From: a bacterium
GTDB lineage: Bacteria; Auribacterota; UBA3054; B51-G9
Direction: 5' to 3'
Assembly: GCA_029933535.1 (NCBI GenBank)
Contig: JAOZNZ010000067.1
Location: 1-7,097 of the forward strand
DNA length: 7,097 bases
Below the pieces are notes generated by a model, which saw only the letters and a list, made by a program, of their open reading frames with translations, was not told the DNA's origin and did no database searches. The translations under genes were made by a program, and so were the position numbers. Below, in pieces: positions 1-5,316 of this stretch; the stretch's first letter is position 1; every line of letters begins with the position of its first letter.

Positions 1-205
1 TGCGGGCAATCCTTTGAGGGGAAAAATAGAACCTTCGATACGCGTAGCGTTTCATCTTGATTAATACATCATCAGACACAGAAGAAAGATTAAGGGTAAT
101 GCCAGAATATTCGGAGAAAGCCTTTTCTCTTACCATAGCGCTTAGACGAGGATCAGACTCCACAATCTCAGTCCCGGGAAACGGATTCAGAAAGAAGAAA
201 CTGGC
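1..205 (-). CDS. Radical SAM enzyme, C-terminal fragment (5' part missing)
   Basis: The minus-strand frame is open from about 205 to the left edge and continues out of the window. It contains FFFLNPFPGTEI, then NLSSVSDD and KRYAYRRFYF. An F-F-x-L-x-P-F-P-G-T-E box followed some 35 residues later by an N-x-S-x-V-s-D-D segment and an R-R-F-Y-F helix is typical of the C-terminal end of the radical SAM barrel in B12-binding-domain-type radical SAM proteins. The CxxxCxxC cluster motif would lie upstream and is absent. The frame stays open antisense to the neighbouring gene up to about 360, but that sequence (for example VTLQALHI and earlier) does not look like this family. I therefore place the end of real homology near 200. 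The substrate cannot be told. Both this gene and its divergent neighbour lose their 5' ends at the same place. Confidence 0.6.
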
Positions 206-1296
206 AATATGTAGGGCTTGAAGAGTTACCGAAGATAGCATTTGAAGACAAAAGGCGATTATGGATTGTAGTTGACACACGAAAATTACGGATAAAGTTA
301 AAAGATGTTGAAAATGATTTTGAGATAACTGAAATCGATTCTTTTTATCCGTCAATATACCTTTTTAAATCTAAGAAATTACTTGATTGGGGCCAATTAA
401 TAAACGCTTCACAGCCGTTTTCAAACAAAATGGACGCTTACGCCATAATTACAATGCAGCAATATAAATACTACGGTCAAGCACGTCTCGCGGCAAAAAA
501 ACACGATGTCAAAAATGCGAAAAAAAATTATAAAAGAGGCTTGAGTATCGGTTTTAAAAAAGATATCTGGATTAATCTCGAATTCGCAAGATTCCTTAAA
601 GATCATAAGCTGTATAAAGAAGCTATTCCGCAGTATGAAGAATTCTTTAATAACGCCGCTATTAATCATAAACCATCTGTGGTTAATGAAATGATTGAAA
701 CTTATGATTGCGCAGGATTACAAAATAAAGCAGATAACCTTATAAACAAATACGGTTCGCCGCAAATGATTAATGATCGCGAAGTTTCAGGTTTCACACG
801 GGCGGCAGTTAAAAATTTGAAAACCGGTTCTCCGGGTGCGGCATACACGAATTATCTTAACGCTTTTGAGATCGCTCCTTCAAACGCGATTATATGCCGG
901 CAAATCGCGGAAATATGTTTTACCAAACTGGTTCCTCCACGACCGTTAGAAGCTATTGAATGGAATACGAAAGCAAGTAAAATAATGCAGGTGAACACCG
1001 GAAAGAAATTTATTGAAGCAGAGTTCAATAGTGCGTTAATTCAGGAAAATATCGGTAGGGTAAATACAGCGATAAATATGTATAAAGAATTAGTTGATTA
1101 CTTAAACACCGAAAAAAGGCTTCAGACAAACTGGCTGTTCAAAACATACGTTTATCTCGGCGCGGCGCGTGAGAAAAAAGGACATTTGAAGGAAACTCTT
1201 TTAGATTTTCAAAATGCGGAAATTTATGTAACCACACCGGCAGAAAGAAATTCAATAAGCACGCATATAACAAGAATGAAACAAAAACTACAGTGA
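190..1296 (+). CDS. Glycosyltransferase-like protein with C-terminal TPR region, 5'-truncated
   Basis: The reading frame is open from 139 (after a stop at 136-138) to TGA at 1294-1296. There is no ATG, GTG or TTG start in frame before the ATG at 430, and no Shine-Dalgarno sequence precedes 430. Upstream of 430 the frame still looks like protein: WQYVGLEELPKI, RRLWIVVDTRKL, then FYPSIYLFKSKK. This resembles the short soluble segment after the membrane domain in GT39/ArnT-like glycosyltransferases (inference). From about 430 the protein is a series of amphipathic helix pairs typical of tetratricopeptide repeats, such as YYGQARLAAKKHDVKNAKK, AYTNYLNAFEIAPSN and YVYLGAAREKKGHLKETL. No membrane segment remains. 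The full gene probably encoded an integral membrane sugar transferase with a TPR tail for protein contacts. Its place upstream of a flippase on the same strand fits surface-glycan assembly. The TPR call is firm; the glycosyltransferase part is tentative. Confidence 0.65.
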   Translation, partial: ERRNWQYVGLEELPKIAFEDKRRLWIVVDTRKLRIKLKDVENDFEITEIDSFYPSIYLFKSKKLLDWGQLINASQPFSNKMDAYAIITMQQYKYYGQARLAAKKHDVKNAKKNYKRGLSIGFKKDIWINLEFARFLKDHKLYKEAIPQYEEFFNNAAINHKPSVVNEMIETYDCAGLQNKADNLINKYGSPQMINDREVSGFTRAAVKNLKTGSPGAAYTNYLNAFEIAPSNAIICRQIAEICFTKLVPPRPLEAIEWNTKASKIMQVNTGKKFIEAEFNSALIQENIGRVNTAINMYKELVDYLNTEKRLQTNWLFKTYVYLGAAREKKGHLKETLLDFQNAEIYVTTPAERNSISTHITRMKQKLQ

Positions 1297-1348
1297 GCCA
1301 GGAGCCGTGGTCCGTGGGCCGTGATCCGTGATCCGTGATCCGTGATCC
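1297..1348. repeat. 7-bp tandem array (consensus TCCGTGA)
   Basis: The array starts at the first base after the upstream stop codon. Units in phase are gccagga, gccgtgg, tccgtgg, gccgtga and three copies of tccgtga, followed by a partial tcc. The last units are identical, while the first ones are degenerate. No protein is implied; any open frame through it is a by-product of the period. Confidence 0.85.
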
Positions 1349-1382
1349 TTAACTTACCGGTCACAAAATGCGAATTATGTTT

Positions 1383-1665
1383 TGTGCTGAAGGCACAGTT
1401 CATTATAGTCCCGAGCGCGCAAGCGCCTCGGGAAAAGATTAATAACACGAATTCGCTCTGAATGAGCGACTCAATAAAATGAAATGCTCTGTTTGAGCAT
1501 GAAAACCCAAAATACACTTTATGTACAGTGAGTAGTAATCAGAAATCCCCCTGCCCACTCCCGAGGGAATACTCGGGATGTTCCACTTTATAAAAAGGGG
1601 GAATTTAACCAATAATTTTACCACGCGTTTCGCGTGGCCAACAATCCACAAGCAAGATTCTTGTG
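1383..1665. repeat. Chain of six short perfect hairpins in the spacer upstream of the flippase
   Basis: Perfect inverted repeats follow one another: 1383-1397 (tgtgc/gcaca), 1409-1433 (tcccgag/ctcggga with an inner stem), 1453-1469 (tcgctc/gagcga), 1484-1500 (atgctc/gagcat), 1621-1637 (ccacgcg/cgcgtgg) and 1647-1665 (cacaag/cttgtg). A further one, 1559-1578, sits inside a larger element and reuses the tcccgag/ctcggga arms. Stems are 5-7 bp and most loops are 3-7 nt. None is followed by a T-run, so they are not classical terminators. They explain why the 377-bp spacer has no gene. Confidence 0.7.
1543..1606. repeat. Imperfect inverted-repeat element (aaatccccct ... agggggaattt)
   Basis: The outer arms at 1543-1552 and 1596-1606 are complementary apart from one extra base. 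The 7-bp tcccgag/ctcggga hairpin at 1559-1578 is nested within. An element with CCCCCT/AGGGGG arms in a gene spacer looks like a small non-autonomous palindromic repeat. Whether it is repeated elsewhere in the genome cannot be seen from this window. Confidence 0.45.
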
Positions 1666-1673
1666 TTACTTTA

Positions 1674-3089
1674 ATGATAAAAAATAAAGTTCTTCGTAAT
1701 ACTCTGGCAATGTTTTCCGGTCAATCCGGCGCGCATGCTATCGCGTTGCTTTTCAATATTTTTCTGGCAAAATATTTCTCAAAAGAATTATACGGCAGCT
1801 TGCAATTTGCTATTGCTTACGCTGTTGTTTTTATGGTTATAGCAGAATACGGTTTACAAACTTTACTTATTCGCGAGATTGCAAAGCACAAAGAAAAAAC
1901 AAATTCTCTTTTTTGGAACTCAATTATTCTTAAAACTATTTTCTCGATTTTCGCTGTCATTATTGCGTATCTCTCACTCCCCTGGTTTTCTGATTCAACA
2001 CAAGATAATATTATTGTTTATTTTACTATCAGCTCACTTATTTTTAATTCATGGTATTTTTCGATTGCTTCCGTCTTTATTGGTCATCAGGAAAATCATA
2101 TCGAAGCTCTTTTGTTTTTTATCGGAAAGATTGTTTATGTTGTCGGTGGAGTTCTCGCCGTTTTATTATTTAAAGATATAAAATATGTCGCGTTAATGTT
2201 TGCTGTTGCATCTTGTTTTCAATGCACAATTGCTTTTGTTTGCATGATCAGAAAACATCGCCGTCTCAAATTTGTTGTTGATATGTCAATTATAGAATAT
2301 CTTATAAAAAATGGCTGGCTCTTTTTTTCTATCACTCTTTTTACTACTTTACACCTTAAATTTGATTATTTATTCATTAAAAAATGGCATGGGGATGCTG
2401 GTGTCGGTTTGTATTCCGGTGCTTACAACCTTGTTCTGGTTCCGATAATGCTGGCCAACGCGTTTGTAAGATCTATGTATCCGGCTTTATCGGAAGCGTA
2501 TAATCGTAATGATAAAAACTTCTGGAAAAGAATTAATCTTGGGTTCAGATGGCTCGCAGTTCTTGCTTTTCCTGTTTTACTTTTTATGACTATTACCGGA
2601 AAAGAAATTTTGAGTTTTTGCTACAGAAAAGAATTTACAGAAGCTGCTCTCGCTATGCAAATTCTTCTGTGGGGGCAGGGATTGGATTTCTTCTGTCCGT
2701 TCGCCGGGCACATTCTTTACGTGCTCAATCAACAAAAAAAGGTGATTGTAATTACCGGTTTAAGTGTTACAGTCAATATTATCGCTGATGTTATTTTAAT
2801 TAAACATTATGGCATTGTAGGTGCTAGTATTGCTATGATAATCAGTTTATCAGTAATGTTCATCGGTTATACTTTGGCGTTACGAAAATGGCTTCCTATC
2901 AGTCAATTATTGAAGCAGTTATACCCACCGCTTTTGATTGCGCTTGTTTTCTCTCCGATTGCATGGTTTTTGCGCCCCTATTTATCGTTTTGGATATCAG
3001 GGCCAATATACGCGAGTTTTTGTTTAGCGACGTTTTTTGTTACCAAGACAATTAAATGGTCGGATTTGAAATTATTTTCTCAAGAATGA
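1674..3089 (+). CDS. Polysaccharide flippase (Wzx/RfbX-like, MATE/MVF superfamily)
   Basis: This 471-residue protein is almost entirely hydrophobic segments joined by short, often basic loops, consistent with 12-14 membrane helices, and its length is normal for the family. Landmarks counted from ATG 1674 are LYGSLQFAIAYA (39-50), DYLFIKKWHGDAGVGLYSGA (231-250) with YNLVLVPI next, MYPALSEAY (268-276), and the second-half signature LNQQKKVIVI (351-360) followed by VNIIADVILIKHYGIVGA (367-384). These match the Polysacc_synt and Polysacc_synt_C pattern of lipid-linked oligosaccharide flippases acting at the inner membrane. An in-frame ATG at 1578 would add 32 residues, but these are translated hairpin repeats, so I chose 1674. 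No Shine-Dalgarno sequence is visible at either start. The glycan carried cannot be inferred. Its position after a glycosyltransferase/TPR gene on the same strand supports a surface-polysaccharide role. Confidence 0.88.
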   Translation: MIKNKVLRNTLAMFSGQSGAHAIALLFNIFLAKYFSKELYGSLQFAIAYAVVFMVIAEYGLQTLLIREIAKHKEKTNSLFWNSIILKTIFSIFAVIIAYLSLPWFSDSTQDNIIVYFTISSLIFNSWYFSIASVFIGHQENHIEALLFFIGKIVYVVGGVLAVLLFKDIKYVALMFAVASCFQCTIAFVCMIRKHRRLKFVVDMSIIEYLIKNGWLFFSITLFTTLHLKFDYLFIKKWHGDAGVGLYSGAYNLVLVPIMLANAFVRSMYPALSEAYNRNDKNFWKRINLGFRWLAVLAFPVLLFMTITGKEILSFCYRKEFTEAALAMQILLWGQGLDFFCPFAGHILYVLNQQKKVIVITGLSVTVNIIADVILIKHYGIVGASIAMIISLSVMFIGYTLALRKWLPISQLLKQLYPPLLIALVFSPIAWFLRPYLSFWISGPIYASFCLATFFVTKTIKWSDLKLFSQE

Positions 3090-3166
3090 GTTGGATATTG
3101 GTCCTTTGACGTTGGACGTTGGACGTTGGACGTTGAACGTTGGACGTTGGATACTGTCCTCTGAAT
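3090..3166. repeat. 7-bp tandem array (consensus GTTGGAC)
   Basis: The array starts at the first base after the flippase stop codon and runs in 7-bp phase: gttggat, attggtc, ctttgac, three gttggac, gttgaac, gttggac, gttggat, then the degenerate actgtcc and tctgaat. The core is 3111-3152. Frames through it give repetitive GRWTL-type peptides and are not genes. Confidence 0.85.
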
Positions 3167-3167
3167 T

Positions 3168-3192
3168 AGGGCAACCACATAGGGATGCCCCT
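3168..3192. repeat. Small hairpin interrupting the 7-bp array
   Basis: The segment agggca (3168-3173) faces tgcccct (3186-3192), giving the stem gggca/tgccc with a 12-nt interior. It sits between two parts of the 7-bp array, whose phase differs on either side, as expected if it was inserted. Confidence 0.45.
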
Positions 3193-3234
3193 ACTGCATA
3201 CTGCACACTGGATACTGGATGTTTGACGTTGGAT
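3193..3234. repeat. Continuation of the 7-bp array (ACTGGAT / GTTGGAT variants)
   Basis: Six consecutive 7-bp units are visible: actgcat, actgcac, actggat, actggat, gtttgac, gttggat. The last two return to the consensus of the first array part, so this is the same family with diverged units. Confidence 0.7.
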
Positions 3235-3240
3235 ATTTAT

Positions 3241-3283
3241 AAAAAAAGCCCCGCTACAATATTCATTGCAGCGGGGCTTTTTA
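3241..3283. terminator. Strong bidirectional Rho-independent terminator
   Basis: The arm aaaaagccccgct (3243-3255) pairs perfectly with agcggggcttttt (3270-3282). After one A-C mismatch, caat/attg extends the stem to a 4-nt loop. A-runs and T-runs on both sides let it work in both directions. On the minus strand it lies four bases after the tRNA-Glu 3' end at 3287, so it was probably that tRNA's terminator. On the plus strand it can stop transcription from the flippase. Confidence 0.9.
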
Positions 3284-3286
3284 ATA

Positions 3287-3309
3287 TGGCGACCCCAAGG
3301 GGATTCGAA
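3287..3309 (-). other. Attachment-site half: 3' end of tRNA-Glu (T-loop to CCA)
   Basis: Read on the minus strand, this 23-nt stretch is T-loop TTCGAAT, T-stem 3' side CCCCT, acceptor 3' side TGGGGTC, then GCCA. That is the usual 3' end of bacterial tRNA-Glu(UUC), whose T-arm is AGGGG-TTCGAAT-CCCCT. The match stops at the T-loop: the expected 5' T-stem AGGGG is replaced by AGAGA with two mismatches. Neither anticodon arm nor D arm nor acceptor 5' strand follows (to about 3362). A tRNA 3' piece ending at the T-loop, next to a tyrosine integrase gene, is the classic attachment core. The chromosome side is to the left, with the tRNA's terminator; the element is to the right. The intact tRNA is expected beyond the window. 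Confidence 0.75.
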
Positions 3310-3636
3310 TCTCTAAGGGTGATGGCTGAACAGCCTTTAAACACTGATGTATAGCAACACCATTATTTTTTAGTCCATGTATAGTCCATGGCACAAAACA
3401 AATCCATTGCTAAATAGCCGTTCCTTAAAAAGTCAAACTTGAGGTGATTACAAGGCGATGAGCCGCAGGCGTATTATTATACGTCAAGGTGAAATCAACG
3501 TAGCAATCGACCAAATTTGGCTTTCCCTTCATTTTATTCTCTTTATCAAAAATCGGTTAAATCCTTACAAAAATTCACGAGTTTATTTTATCCGCCATAC
3601 CCATGTTTATTAGTTAAAATAAGTTTTAAGGGACGG
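3310..3636. other. Non-coding end of the integrated element, with candidate integrase arm sites
   Basis: There is no convincing gene here. Visible structures are an inverted repeat ggctg/cagcc at 3324-3335, the direct repeat TAGTCCATG at 3371-3379 and 3382-3390 (period 11 bp, one helical turn), and the perfect hairpin cgtat/atacg at 3470-3483, which lies between the related words caaggcga and caaggtga. The gap between attachment core and integrase gene is where arm-type integrase binding sites usually lie, so the 11-bp repeat is a candidate. No excisionase gene was recognised. Confidence 0.5.
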
Positions 3637-4674
3637 CTAAGCAACGCCAAAATCAATATTGTGAATCGTGCTTATATCCGGAGGAAGGAATGCAGCATAA
3701 CTTTGTTCTGTAACCGTTATACTACTATGTCCCATTATGTGTTGCAGCTCAGCAAGATTTCCTCCCTGAGACAGAAAGAAACTGGCGAATGTATGCCGTA
3801 ATAGATTGGCACTTCCTTTTCTTATATCCGCTTTGTCAAAAACGGCAATCGCATACTCCCCTATCGTACTGAAAACACCGCCATGATTTGCCGGAAAAAC
3901 TAAGGTGGCAGGATCTTTGTCTTGATAATGTACACGAAGAATATCGACACAATCTTTTGCAAGTGGAATTGCACGGTCCTCGGCATCCTTAATTCTACGT
4001 TCCGGCTTTGTTCGCACAAAGAGCACGCCTGTTTCAATATTAATATCTTTCCACTGGAGGTGTTGTATTTCACCTATCCGCATGCCTGTAGTTATACCAA
4101 GCACAAAGAACAGTTTATCTCTACCATCCAATTTCTTTACAATCTTTTTGACTTGTGCCATAGTTAAGGTGTCAGGTATTTTTTTCTCCGGTGTCAGGAG
4201 TTTAAGTTCTCGTATTGGTGAATTCTGAATATATTTGCCTTCTGCTCTTTTTAACATACATTTAAATGTTCGGACAATATGATTAGCATATTTACGCGGA
4301 TGTTTCCGGCAGAGTTTTTTATACCATGCTTCAACGTTGTAGAGTGAAACTTGATCAAGGTACACATTTCCAAAAGGTGGCAGAATAAACGCTTCAATGT
4401 GCATACGCTGCTTACCGCTCCAGGACTGCGACCCGACTTCGCTGAGAAAATCTTCTTTGTAGATGTCGTAGTATTCGCGTATTGTCAAATGTTCAAATGA
4501 TACTTGATTAGGCGCGAGAGTGAGTTGAGCTTGTAGTTGCTTAAGCTTCCTTCGTGCCAGCGGCATTGTATCAGCGAGTTTAACCCATTGAGTAGACCGC
4601 CTTGCGGTATTCCAATACGAAGTCCACCATCCATTATGGTTTTTTCGTCGTTTTATGTCAGTTGGAAGACTCAT
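3637..4674 (-). CDS. Tyrosine recombinase (phage-type integrase)
   Basis: This 345-residue protein has the normal length and order for a tRNA-targeting integrase. The N-terminal part has a short basic/aromatic segment (about 1-30: RRKNHNGWWTSYW), perhaps an arm-binding domain. A core-binding helical domain follows at about 60-160 and the catalytic domain at about 168-345. Catalytic landmarks are R199 in TTGMRIGE, a lysine in the hairpin RTKPERRIKD (223 or 229), R293 in NLLRHTFAS, H316 in IMGHSS and the nucleophile Y326 in EQSYAA. The HxxR histidine is N290 (codon AAT). The start is fixed by a TGA six bases upstream in the same frame; no Shine-Dalgarno sequence is visible. The gene points towards the attachment site 330 bp away, which fits integration into tRNA-Glu. 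Whether the enzyme is still active is uncertain because of N290. Confidence 0.93.
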   Translation of the reverse strand: MSLPTDIKRRKNHNGWWTSYWNTARRSTQWVKLADTMPLARRKLKQLQAQLTLAPNQVSFEHLTIREYYDIYKEDFLSEVGSQSWSGKQRMHIEAFILPPFGNVYLDQVSLYNVEAWYKKLCRKHPRKYANHIVRTFKCMLKRAEGKYIQNSPIRELKLLTPEKKIPDTLTMAQVKKIVKKLDGRDKLFFVLGITTGMRIGEIQHLQWKDINIETGVLFVRTKPERRIKDAEDRAIPLAKDCVDILRVHYQDKDPATLVFPANHGGVFSTIGEYAIAVFDKADIRKGSANLLRHTFASFFLSQGGNLAELQHIMGHSSITVTEQSYAAFLPPDISTIHNIDFGVA

Positions 4675-4726
4675 GGATCATTGTTGCGGGGTTATTCATT
4701 ACTGCAGCTTAATTTCTATTTGTGAT

Positions 4727-4755
4727 ATTTTAGCGTTACTGTTAATAATTTGCAA
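4727..4755 (-). promoter_or_regulatory. Candidate sigma-70-type promoter of the integrase gene
   Basis: On the minus strand, TTGCAA (4755-4750) is followed after 17 bp by TAAAAT (4732-4727), matching 4/6 and 5/6 of the TTGACA and TATAAT consensus at ideal spacing. The expected transcription start lies some 45 bp before the integrase ATG. The surrounding AT-richness lowers confidence. Confidence 0.45.
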
Positions 4756-5056
4756 TAGGTATTTGTGATTAGCATATACTTTAACCGGCAGATATAGTTC
4801 AAGAAAAAGGGATGGTTTGGCAAGTGAATGCTTGGTCAAGGGATGCGTTGAGTGCAGAAAAACCGTAGATAGCTACATGTTTTCTTTTGAAAAACAGAAA
4901 AGGAAGGGTAACATACCTGTCAATATATTTTAACGAAAAAAACGTGGGCTATCTGCATAGTTGCTTAAAGTTTTCCGGAGCAATGCATTTCATTATTAAG
5001 GAACACTATTCTTGTATTTTTAAGAATATTTGGGCACTGCGATAAAAAAAGTGTGT
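4756..5056. other. Spacer without a recognisable gene
   Basis: No credible coding region, RNA gene or terminator was found. The longest open stretch (plus strand, to 4933) has only a TTG start and no family resemblance. The sequence is AT-rich with scattered short palindromes such as cttggtcaag near 4832. Confidence 0.5.
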
Positions 5057-5233
5057 CTACTGTCGCTTGCGCCTACAATAACAGTTGGTCCAATTTAGCA
5101 GAATGGCCATGCTACTAAATAGTTGAGTATTTAGATTTCGCAAAATAAGATTCATATCATTATCTATAGAATCACCAATCCAATATAGTCTGATTACATA
5201 CCTAAAGTTGCCTTCATTACCCTCAAAAGACAT
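5057..5233 (-). pseudogene. Decayed fragment homologous to the large surface protein
   Basis: A minus-strand frame from ATG 5233 to TAG at 5057 encodes 58 residues. Its first half aligns with the downstream-domain start of the neighbouring large gene: NFRYVIRLYWIGD and NDMNLILRN here, NFGYVIRLYWVGD and NDMDLILRN there, with 21 of 32 residues identical (my count). DNA similarity is also clear, for example around 5153 against 6049, an offset of 896 bp. After about residue 35 the likeness ends and the frame goes into unrelated sequence (CYCRRKRQ end). The domain is cut at both ends, so this is most likely the relic of a second paralogue or of a partial duplication. Expression as a small protein is possible but unsupported, since no Shine-Dalgarno sequence is seen. 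Confidence 0.7.
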
Positions 5234-5316
5234 TTAGCAGAAAAGAACATAACAAAAATAAAAGCTATATAAATCATAAAAACTTTCATAATATTAGTTT
5301 TCGTTAAGTTTAGGAT

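Noticed and set aside
242..360. Upstream extension of the radical SAM gene on the minus strand
   Set aside because: The frame is open, but it is antisense to a clearly coding region and its residues do not resemble the radical SAM barrel.
430..1296. ATG at 430 as the true start of the TPR protein
   Set aside because: There is no ribosome binding site, and the same frame keeps protein-like sequence for about 80 codons upstream, so 430 is an internal methionine of a truncated gene.
1297..1348. CRISPR array
   Set aside because: Units are 7 bp and contiguous with no spacers; no cas gene is present. The same holds for the array at 3090-3166.
1224..1517. Minus-strand open frame through the 7-bp array
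   Set aside because: It overlaps the end of the TPR gene in antisense and its protein is made of translated repeats (ITDHGSRIT-type).
3091..3354. Plus-strand open frame through the second array, terminator and tRNA piece
   Set aside because: It spans repeats, a terminator and an attachment site. The peptide is repetitive and has no family resemblance.
3287..3362. A complete tRNA gene on the minus strand
   Set aside because: Only the T-loop and 3' side of the T and acceptor stems fit. The 5' T-stem has two mismatches, and no acceptor 5' strand, D arm or anticodon arm with a 7-nt loop can be found in the next 50 bases.
3517..3801. Plus-strand open frames overlapping the integrase gene (3517-3801, 3922-4167, 4537-4725)
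   Set aside because: They are antisense to a well-supported tyrosine recombinase and have no family resemblance.
3310..4674. Insertion sequence
   Set aside because: No transposase or terminal inverted repeats with target duplication were seen; the recombinase has tyrosine-integrase motifs and sits at a tRNA attachment site.
4817..4933. Small plus-strand open frame with three cysteines (SECLVKGCVECRK)
   Set aside because: It has only a TTG start with a weak ribosome site, is short, has no recognised family, and lies in an AT-rich spacer where such frames arise by chance.
5279..5301. Terminator of the large surface-protein gene
   Set aside because: The inverted repeat aaaact/agtttt has only 6 bp, almost all A-T, and an 11-nt loop. 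It is too weak to call.
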